64,000 nucleotides of DNA from Metridium senile (lineage: Eukaryota; Cnidaria; Anthozoa; Actiniaria; Metridiidae): the NCBI GenBank assembly GCA_949775045.1, contig OX459100.1, positions 15,307,396 through 15,371,395 of the forward strand. The letters are read 5' to 3'. The notes under the pieces were generated by a model. The model was given only the letters and a program-made list of their open reading frames with translations. It ran no database searches and was not told where the DNA came from. Positions 45,101-53,802 of the stretch are shown in pieces. Each line of letters begins with the position of its first letter. The stretch's first letter is position 1. A program made the position numbers and the translations under genes.

Positions 45101-47068
45101 GCTGTGAATTTTCAGTATTCATTCAACATTGTGAAATATGTAAATAAATAAAGTACATATACAAATTATTTAATATTTGGTTGATTAATGTCAATGATGT
45201 GTTCTCTGATTGACAGTATGGAGCAAGCAATGTCACTCAGCTTCCAGTAAGTGGTGCTTTTCATACTCCACTGATGTCTACTGCTCAACCAATCGTCAGT
45301 GATGTACTAGATACAGTAAACATCAGTCTTCCTGAAATCCCTGTGTACTCAAATGTGACTGGAAAACCTTTTGAGTCAGTAGAACAGATTAAAACGTAAG
45401 TTATTCATAAATAACTTAGGGGTAGTCAAACACATAATAGGCTTTTTGCAACAACAGGTCACATGACCCTACCCCTTTTAAATTGAGCAGCTGTGTCAAA
45501 ATGAATATCAGAAATGAAAAGAGCACTTCCATATTAGTAAGAAGCCAAAGTTTTAGCTCATAATGTTGAGCATAGGAGAAATGTCATTAAATATAAAATT
45601 CAACATTTTATCTGGTGGGCAATCATATTTTCCATACAAATCCTTATAAAATATTGAATTTTAAATGTAATGCCATTTCCTTTGTGTTACATTTGATGAG
45701 CTGATATTTCACCTTCTTACTAATGTTGAGGTGCTCTTTTCATTTCTGATGTTCATTTTGATTTAAAAGGGGTAGGGTCACGTGACCTGTTGTTGCAAAA
45801 GGCCTATTGTAAATAAAATGATAAATAAATATATCACTTTTTTAATGTCTCAATCTTCTAGCCAGACATAAGTGACATACTAATCGGGGAGACTCACTCA
45901 CACTAACTACCTTTACGTTAAATATTTTACACACAACTCGGCTCACATGTTCATTTTTGCTGAGGGAGGAAAACCGGATAGCCCGGAGAAAAACACTTGT
46001 GGCATAGGAGAGAAGATCACTTCAAACAAACTCAACTCACATATGATCCATGCCCAAGCCAGGACTCAAACCTAGACCACAGCAGTGAGAGACCAGCGTT
46101 CTTACTGCTAGGCCACCCATGTCACCCACGTGTGCGTCTGGGTCAGGCTGATTAGGGTCATTCCACCGTTACGGACATTACACTCAGAGAACATTTTAAA
46201 CCTATTTATTTTTACTCTTCAAAATATTATAGTCAGATTTGTATGATTTTTTGCTACAATGTACTTTTAGGCAATAGCTTCTAATTCATAGTAAAAAAAG
46301 AAATGCACACTCTCATAAATGACTGATATATTTATTATAAATGTCGTTACGGACATTACAGCTAAAACAACCACTTTGTTTAATCCTACATTTCAAGTTG
46401 TAATTGCTGTGAGTTTAAAAAGATCTCAGAAATTCAGGAACATTTCTTGAACAGACTAGATGTTGTAGTTCTAATTTATAGCTGTTTTATACACTCTGTT
46501 TCATTTATTATTTTTTTATTAATGAAAGTGTTACGTTACGGACATTACACAAAATGTTACGGACATTACAAATTGCAAATTCAGTAAGTCAAATATAAGA
46601 AAATTGCCTATTTTGCTTAGTAAATATCACATAAAATAGATAATATTACAGTAAAATCACATTGAGAACCTTGGTCAGTTAACTCTCTTTTTGGAGCACG
46701 CTTTTTAATGTTGTCAAATTTTCATTATTTCAATGTCTCATGTGGAATGACCCATTAGTGTTAATCCCGGTCTCTTAAAAACACTTCTTGTTCAAATGTA
46801 TTTTTGATATTATTCTAATGTTCACCTTTAGAAAATATTAAAACCAAGAAATAGTTTTCCAATAACAATTTTCTTTGCTTGTTTTGTCATCAGGTTGCTA
46901 GTAGACCAAATAGTCCAACCAGTACAGTGGCAAAGTCTCATGCAGAACATTATCAAAGACAACAAACCAGACATGTTTTATGAAGTAGGACCAGGACGAC
47001 AGTTGAATGCTATGCTTTATCAAATTGACTCCAGATACAGAAGACATTGTAAGAATATACAAGTGTAG
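42128..47068 (+). CDS. MCAT: MCAT: mitochondrial malonyl-CoA:ACP transacylase (337 aa)
   Basis: Five exons: 42128-42442, 43738-43846, 44084-44319, 45217-45395, 46894-47068 (1014 bp, continuous frame, stop TAG). The enzyme transfers malonyl from CoA to acyl carrier protein in mitochondrial type II fatty-acid synthesis. The N-terminus (MFKVLRWISKINVRQKS) is basic and lacks acids, like a mitochondrial presequence. Then come the LFPGQGSQ substrate loop (30-37), the nucleophile elbow GFSVGE (Ser124), CRAKAM with the carboxylate-binding Arg, GAFHTPLM with the catalytic His236, and the late motif EVGPGRQLNAML. Human MCAT is 390 aa; the shorter length lies mostly at the N-terminus. All catalytic residues are intact. 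Introns hold SINEs and MITEs. Confidence 0.95.
42925..43018. repeat. Perfect 33-bp stem hairpin in MCAT intron 1
   Basis: The 33 bases at 42925-42957 (TTTTAATAACTATTGTTCTT then GACTGGCTAGCCT) are the exact reverse complement of 42986-43018; the loop is 28 nt. It abuts the SINE that begins at about 43020. It may be a tiny MITE or a small-RNA precursor. Confidence 0.85.
43020..43325 (+). mobile_element. tRNA-derived SINE, plus strand, MCAT intron 1
   Basis: The head has an A box (TGGCCTAGCAGTGA) and a perfect B box (GGTTCGATTCC at about 43081). The body contains GCCACAAGGGTTTTTCTCCA and GGTTATTTCCTCCTTCCAT. It ends in a short A-rich tail near 43320. It is the same family as 45845-46130 in opposite orientation. 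Confidence 0.8.
43890..44025 (+). repeat. CTTGCCAAGATC-type repeat, MCAT intron copy
   Basis: ACCAAGATCCATGTAAGATC, GGCAAGATCCAGGCATGATC and AACTTTCAAGTTTCTGCCAA are the inverted counterpart of 31170-31310. Confidence 0.65.
44395..44545. mobile_element. Fragment of the GAGTAAACTAGTATAGGCTG family
   Basis: CTATCGAGTAAACTAGTATA then GGCTGCATCGGTGTTTGATA is the complement of the tandem unit at 60289-60490. It is followed by the GAAATTTGTAATAC...ACATTTTTTACAGTGTTACA pair, shared with 21215, 33411 and 60250. Confidence 0.6.
44915..45155 (+). mobile_element. tRNA-derived SINE, MCAT intron 3
   Basis: GGCATGGTTAACCAAATGGT then GAGAGC forms an A-box-like head; GGTTCAAGTCCC is a good B box. The tail AAATAAATAAAGTAC is A-rich. 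The body differs from the 43020 family, so this is a second SINE family. Confidence 0.7.
45436..45808. mobile_element. MITE with GGTCACATGACCC near ends, MCAT intron 4
   Basis: AATAGGCTTTTTGCAACAAC then AGGTCACATGACCCTACCCC is matched at the right by GGGGTAGGGTCACGTGACCT then GTTGTTGCAAAAGGCCTATT. The long arms are imperfect and there is no ORF. Related in design to 4601-4929. Confidence 0.75.
45845..46132 (-). mobile_element. tRNA-derived SINE, minus strand, MCAT intron 4
   Basis: The complement starts GGGTGGCCTAGCAGTAAGAA (A box) and has B box GGTTTGAGTCC, then GCCACAAGTGTTTTTCTCCG and GGTTTTCCTCCCTCAGC, as in the plus-strand copy at 43020. Near-complete length. Confidence 0.8.
46155..46753. 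mobile_element. DNA element, TIR GGGTCATTCCAC, ATTA target duplication
   Basis: The termini GGGTCATTCCAC and GTGGAATGACCC are perfect complements, flanked on both sides by ATTA. Inside, GTTACGGACATTACA occurs four times (46168, 46346, 46535, 46556). There is no ORF, so it is non-autonomous. Confidence 0.8.
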
Positions 47069-47432
47069 CAATACACAACAGGATATCCTGGGGTGGTCCA
47101 AGTAGTAGGGGTGGTCGGCACTCCTTTTAGCGTTGAAAATATTGTACCTTTTAGGGTTCTCTTAGGATTCTCACTTAAATTATTTGAAAGGCTTTGGCAG
47201 TTCTCTTAATTTTTGAGTAATGGACCACCAATCACCCTTACCATTTGGATAAAGGGAGTACCCCCATCCCCCCGGCATAACTATGCAGTGCTCTTGTTAT
47301 GGCTATTTTCCACATCATTTCACAATCTTATGAAAGAATTGTGAAGAAGACTATTATATTTAAAATATTTTACTATAAAAACTTCCTAGTATTCTAGCAG
47401 TTATTTATGATTATATATATAAATATATAAAT

Positions 47433-47672
47433 GATGTGAGTGGCTGGTCTGTATGGTATATACAACAGCTATTCTAAGACAAGCCGTTGTATATCTCATA
47501 CAGATCAGACTCAAATATTGTATAGTACTTACAAAAGTACAACTCTAGTTCTTTCATATTTTACTAAAATTGTCAAGATAAAAGTAAATCTGGCTGAGAA
47601 AATTCAAGTTGAAACTTATGCAAATCAGAACAAAGTCTGTAGGAGATATACAGAACTCGTCACGGACGTGAC
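47433..47672. repeat. Dispersed repeat family member, inverted
   Basis: TACAACAGCTATTCTAAGAC and GCCGTTGTATATCTCATACA open the element; AAGTAAATCTGGCTGAGAAA and AACTCGTCACGGACGTGAC close it, matching 16245-16390 and 39890-40180 in reverse. Confidence 0.6.
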
Positions 47673-47762
47673 AAAAGTAATAGCAACAAGCAATAACAAC
47701 CAGTAGGCAGAACCACCTTTGACCTCAGAACATTATCTTTACACGTTTTGTTATGACTTGTG

Positions 47763-47867
47763 TTAAATTGTTTTTAAAAAGTCCATTATGAGTTGCACTG
47801 CAAACAGTGTGTGAGGGTCACATGCTGCTCTGACATAAACCACAGGTAGCCCAACATGTAAAGCAAT
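47763..47867 (-). CDS. Possible orphan terminal exon, function unclear
   Basis: On the minus strand a pyrimidine tract (TTTGTTTATTTTTTCCTAC) and AAAAG precede 105 bp open to a TAA stop. The frame read through the acceptor encodes KIALHVGLPVVYVRAACDPH then TLFAVQLIMDFLKTI. This well-formed hydrophobic and helical sequence does not resemble random AT-rich translation. The pattern IALHVGLPVVYVRA faintly recalls the C-terminal part of nucleosidase/purine phosphorylase domains, but this is weak. I found no upstream exons, so it may be a gene relic or part of a gene with exons outside the detectable set. Confidence 0.25.
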   Translation of the reverse strand: MALHVGLPVVYVRAACDPHTLFAVQLIMDFLKTI

Positions 47868-48046
47868 CTTTTGTAGGAAAAAATAAACAAAAGAAATGAT
47901 GATAATGTCCGGAGGATTTAAAAACCTGAAATTCAAATCTATGACAATGTACAGTATTGAAACATTGAGTTCTTCATTAGCTGGCACAGAGTCTCTAGCT
48001 CAACATTAGATCTTTTTTATGCACTAATTTCATAAATCCTTGTCGA

Positions 48047-48269
48047 AGCTCAAGCACCAAGTCAAGACCAAAATGAATGCTGCTTTTGTGCTGGTAATAT
48101 ATTGAACTTGTTATAAACAAAATTGATTGTAAAACAATAACAAGCATGTGAACAGATGCTCACATTTTGTTATTAGTTCGAATTATTCTTTAAAAAAACA
48201 AGTCTTATTTCAATACATTAGCAGTACAAAACCAGTATTCATTTCGGTCTTGGCGTGATGCTTAAAGCT
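48047..48269. mobile_element. MITE with AAATGAATGCT ends, copy 2
   Basis: AGCTCAAGCACCAAGTCAAG then ACCAAAATGAATGCTGCTTT is mirrored by CCAGTATTCATTTCGGTCTT then GGCGTGATGCTTAAAGCT. The TTTGTTATTAGTTCG-type core is shared with 21800-21998. Confidence 0.75.
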
Positions 48270-49284
48270 GCAACAATGTTTTTTTTTAAATATGTGTATA
48301 TATCATTCCTTGTATGCTCATTTCTGTTTATAGATCATTTACTGAATTTTATCATGGATCAAGCAGTTATTTTACTCTGCATCATAAAGCACACATTACC
48401 TCACCCTAACCAAGCACAAACAAGACCATAAACAGTCAGTGTTTGTTTAGTGATTGATTGAACTCGAATAAGAGAGATATAAAAAGGGAGACATTGTCCT
48501 TTTTCACTGATAAGCATGCATGCACCTAAAATTCAATTCAAATTCAATTTAAAAACTTCATAAAACAGAAAGGATTTTGTTATACTAGAACATTAAATAA
48601 ATACTAAATTAAAAAAAATGTTTATTGGTAGTGAAGTACTTATCGATTCTCAATCAATTCATTATCGTCTAATCAATAGACAGATTTCATGGCAGCCATA
48701 TTTGTGGGCAAGTACAAATTAAAGAAAGTTTTTGAATGACAAAGGATTTCAGTTCCCTTGATAGAAAAGTTCCATTGATTTGACCAAAACATAGTCTCCC
48801 TCGCAGTCGTTCTTAGTGTCATCAACGGCTGCGAGGCAGACTAACCATAACATGGCTGCCTTGAAATCCTTCTAATATCTAAATTCTCTATCAGTCATTA
48901 TTTGATTGACAATCATCAATTGAAGGTGCACTGTTCAGCTTGAGCTTTGAAACAACCTGTTAAGCTACCATCTATATATAATTATGTGTATTTGTTTATT
49001 AAAAATATTAAATTATTATTATTATATAGTATAACAGAAATAATTCAGAAGGGTGGTGAATTGGGTGATAAGTCACTCCTCTTTCAAGTTGAAAATAATA
49101 AGAATAGCAGATTAGATAAGACTAAAAAAGACTGTGATTCCTTGTTACAGCCTCCCCCTTGAAATTGTTCTGGATCTGCCACTGTTAAAATTCTGGCAAA
49201 ATCCAACCCTTTTACAGAAAGGTGCTTAGTTATTCTATAGTCCAGAATGAGTAGAAATGCGTTCGGTGTATAAGTGAAATAAAG

Positions 49285-49390
49285 ATCATGAGAAAAATAG
49301 TGGTGTAGTGGCAACACGTCGGACTAGAAAGCCGAAAGCGTAGGGTTCAATTTCCGCCAAGGGCATATGATATTTTTCTCATGATCTCTA
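49285..49390 (+). mobile_element. tRNA-derived SINE-like element with inverted flanks
   Basis: TAGTGGTGTAGTGGCAACAC (A box) and GGGTTCAATTTCCGCC (B box) occur 40 bp apart. They are bracketed by GATCATGAGAAAAATA and TATTTTTCTCATGATC, which is unusual for a SINE. Confidence 0.6.
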
Positions 49391-50118
49391 TATAGTCCAG
49401 GACACACTAGGCGGCATGCAGGGGCAGGTCGTAGCAAGGATTCCTTTTGTGAATATTTGGTGAAATCTTTGTCCTAGCAACAGAAATTTTACTCTGCAAT
49501 AAGTCACATCAATTCAATCTGGTTTAAATTTATTTGTACTGTACACACACAAAGCAGCTTTTCCCTGTGTCATGTCACAGCAACTAGCTTGTCACCTTGT
49601 GCATCCTGGCCTTGTAAGACAAGCTAAATAAAGATCCATTTAATTGCTACAGAGGAGAGGGGTCTTTAGGGTTAATGAGTGACCTTTAGTGCTATATATT
49701 ATAAACAGATATTTTTTTTATAATGTGGCATTTTCTTTGATGTCTTTGGGACAACTTTCATAAGCATGAATGCATCTATTGTTTCTTGATACTGTATGGG
49801 TTTGGCTGCTCATATAACCCTTCATACTGATATGCCAAGAATATGGGATTGAACATGAAAGTTTTTTGATAATTATACCACTCATAAAATAGAAAGATGT
49901 AATCTCAAACCACTATGGGGTACTTGTGAACACATTACAAATATGTAGTACTTGATCACTTGTTTGTGCTTAGGAGTAACTTTTCACCCCCTCCTTTGAC
50001 CGTACCCCACTTGCAAAAAGAGAGAACCCCCACCCCCTTTCTCTGACCACACCCCACTTGCAAGGTAGGGCTGACATTTGTTGGTCTAACATTTGTCCAG
50101 AAACAATTTTGCCACTCA

Positions 50119-50725
50119 AGCATGTTAAGGCCTGGATTGAAAGAAATTATGGCTGAAATCGTTTTATTTTTGCTATATCTATATTTTTATCTCAAACCTA
50201 ACCAAACTTGGTATAGTCACATAACTATACGACCTTAACATTTTGAAGGGGAAAAAGTTCTGAAAAATTAGTCATGTGACCTTTATCTGGACTACAAAAT
50301 GTACAAAACTTTCACCTTAAATGGGGAGACGGTTATTATCTTAGCATGAAACCCTTTTACATTTTTGTGATTCTTTCAATGGGTACTATTCTACTCCGCC
50401 TTAATACCTGAGCCAACTATAGTCGTTTAGGGGATATTTAGCAAAACAGGTCACGTGACCAGTTTGTTCAATAAAACATTGGCAAATATCTCTTAAACTT
50501 GTAATGTTGGTTCAGGTATTAAGGCGGATCCTTACACCTCGTATGATGTCGAAGTATGGATCAAGGTCACGTGACCGATTTTCATTAACTTTTTCCCTTC
50601 AAAATGTTAAGGTCGTAAAGTTATGTGATTATACCAAGTTTGGTAAGGTTTGAGTTAAAAACAACGATATAGCAAAAATAAAACGATTTTAGACCCCCCA
50701 CGAGGCTTCCCAGGCCTTAACATGC
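50119..50725. mobile_element. Foldback MITE, TIR AGCATGTTAAGGCCTGG, copy 2
   Basis: AAGCATGTTAAGGCCTGG and CCAGGCCTTAACATGCT enclose arms with ACCAAACTTGGTATAGTCAC and GTGATTATACCAAGTTTGGT and several GGTCACGTGACC-type palindromes. Same family as 9331-9983. Confidence 0.78.
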
Positions 50726-50811
50726 TCAAGCAGTATATAACATTTTGAAAAAGCCCCCCCGGGCTGCGCCACCCATGAAATAACCCTGGACATTGCTTTA
50801 AGGCCAAGCAT

Positions 50812-51094
50812 ATTATCAATTTAACCAATGGGAATTCATTTTTGAATAGGAAAAAACAAGATAATCATAAAACAATGCATTAGATCTTAAATAAGCGTAT
50901 TGTTGCAGTGACATTTTGGAACACTACACACAAGGTGATTCGTCCCTCAACATGCTGCAGCAACATTGCAACATGTTGAGGGACGAATCACCTTGTGTGT
51001 AGTGTTCCAAAATGTAACTGCACCAATACGCTTTTTTAAGACTTTAATGCATTGTTTTATGATTATCTTGATTTCCCATTGGTTAAATTGATAT
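50812..51094. mobile_element. Long near-perfect hairpin element (283 bp)
   Basis: TATCAATTTAACCAATGGGA and TCCCATTGGTTAAATTGATA are the ends. The arms run through CACACAAGGTGATTCGTCCC to a GCAGCAACATTGC centre. There is little divergence, implying recent origin. Confidence 0.85.
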
Positions 51095-53802
51095 GCTACA
51101 GGGACATGTTACAGAAGTGCACAAACTCTGCAGCAACGTAACCCTTCTTTCTATTTGTCAGTGCAAACATATGAACAAAATGAAACCAAATTGACATTTA
51201 TGCAACTTGTTGTAGAGAACAAAACCCTGTTTCAGGGGAAAAGATTTTCATATAAATTTTACATGTCACATGAAGGGAACCATCCCTACAACCAGTTGCT
51301 GCATCCTGTCACATCATCCTATCACCTAGTGTGTCCCAGCCTTTATAACTAATGGGTTTTTAGCATGTTCACACCATTATGTAATGATAAATCACTTATT
51401 GCACTGTAAATAGTGACTCAATTTTACTGTTCAATCAATAGAGTTTGAGCAGTACCAAACTACATGACAAAAACAACAAGACTTAGGACAAACAGGGCTT
51501 GGTTATGTAACTAGACAGAAATAGAGGACACATGTTATCAAATTCTATAATATTTTCTTTATTGAGTTTAATCAAATTACATAAATTTTGATGATCACTG
51601 CATAGAGAACATCATGAATGTATACAAAATGTTAACGTTGTAACAACTAATTTATAAAGTCTTCAAAACTATGCTTTCTACTCCATTGCCAGGAAGGAAA
51701 TATATCCTGTGTCAAAGATGGTTCTGATAAGGCCATCAGCAGGTTACAATGAAAACTTGTTAGGTCAATGAAAGACGTAAAACATGAGATAACTACTATC
51801 AATATAACTGGTTCTCCCAGAGATCAAAATACGTCCTTAAACAAGTCCTTAGCATGACAATGGAGTTGAAAGTCTTTTGCTTTGAAGACTACAAACTGTT
51901 TATTGAATTGATATATTATATTGGTTAAATTGGCACTTTGATAAACACATGTTTTTTTTGGAGATAATTAGAAACAATCTATGATATAAATGGTAGAAAA
52001 ATCTATATATGGGAATAAATTCAAAATCATCCTAATACTAATATATTATCTAAGCTTTAGTACACCTCATGAAAACTGTTATGCCTCATATCAATATTGA
52101 CAGATAAATCAAATGCCAGGAAGCAGGGCCAGGAAGGACAGCTTAAATCTTAATCCACGTGTCAACTATTTGCAGGACCTGTTTTCATGAGCTGAACTAA
52201 AAGCTATAAAAATCAAACTCATTAAGATTAATACTTAAGGTTAAATAAAGAATTCTAAATTGAAAAACTGGAACTACATTTATGAACTATATTGAAAAGC
52301 CAACAAGGTTGGTCACAAATATCTGCTCAGCAGATTAAGTTTGAGCTAAGGCTCAATGTATATCATGCTAGTTTTAATGGTGATATGGCCACCTATATCT
52401 ACGTTTTACCATACAAAAATATCAGCTTTATTCATTTCACTCGTTTGTACGATATTTAGCAGTGCCTTCGCACAAGTTATAAAATGATGTTTTTAAAGTT
52501 TCTATCAACAGAAACATTAATAATATCTATGTTAGTCTTATTTCTCTGAGATATAAGTAATGCTAAGCAAAACGCGCTATACTTTCATACTTGATAATTT
52601 GCGCGAGTTCTATAGGAGCCAACTTACCGGCTCATTCATTAGCATCATTGCTGTATTTAGAATTCAAAAGAACAACCTAACTACGGTATGACTAAAGTCC
52701 CGACTATAGTCAACGATATCAATCATTATATTATATAAGCACGCGTTTTTATGTGCGTCTTCTTTCACTTCGAAAATTATCATTTAATTCAGAACGTGAA
52801 AGTATTTCTTTAGTAGCGAAAACAAAGCATAAGTGCTAGCAATGATGCTAAAGAATTCGTATTGTTTAACAAAAAGACACAAAGACGAGTAAATAAAGTA
52901 GAATTGCTTACAAGTGAATTCGAAAACATAGCGCGCTCCACAAGCCACATGGAAAGCACTTGTTAACGTTGTAAAGTAAAAGAAGATTCTAGTAACGAAT
53001 TGATGAGCTATTCCAACAAATATTCAAGCTTTATATCTATATTGAGTAAGCATAATTGAAAAGGCTTTTATTGAAAACACCGTTTAGAAGGAAACTTCAT
53101 TAAGAAGTTCACACCTTGGAGCTAGCAAAAATGTGTCGGCGTGTTTGTGCATTACACGTTTCAAGTTAAATACAAAGCCATTTTAGCTGAAATTCCTTTA
53201 TAATAATAGTAATAATAATAATACTTTTGATTTTAAATCTTTTGGAGAATTTATAAATAATCAAGAATAACTATACGATAAATAAAATAATTCAAGTTAT
53301 ATTGAAGACCGCGCAGTATACAGCTACGCGTATCTCGAAATTTCGTTGCGCTAGAGGAACGCACAATCAAATAAATACATAAAAAAGCTCTATTGTATTC
53401 TTATATAATCTTATTCCTTTGTAGTGATTGTTACTCGGATTAGAAACTAAGTTTGTCAACAAATTTGAATGTGTTTTGCTTGACTTGCTCACAAACCTAA
53501 GTGAAGTAATGCATTCAACGAAAAATAACATCTTATTAAACAGCAATGCGAATATTGTAACAATGTATTTTAGGATAAACGAAATAAAAACAACAACAAC
53601 AACAAATACAAAAACATATTGTGTGTCTCAAAGCTGAACAGTTGCCTTTGTAACAAAAAAGCCGCTGTTGCATGGCCATGAGAATACGTCTGAAATATGT
53701 AAGCTATAAAGTGAAGTTGTAAACATTCTAAGTGCAGATATACGAATAGCATACAACAGCAAATAATAAAACTAGACAAACGTATGGATGAAAAATATCA
53801 CA
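51095..53802. other. Repeat-poor gap, probably includes TRIM71 3' untranslated region
   Basis: No coding exon was found. From about 51500 the sequence is AT-rich but lacks MITEs, SINEs and tandem arrays, unlike the rest of the window. It lies directly downstream of the minus-strand TRIM71 gene. A long 3' UTR is plausible, as this family is regulated there in other animals. I saw no CTACCTC (let-7 seed match) on the minus strand. Confidence 0.4.
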
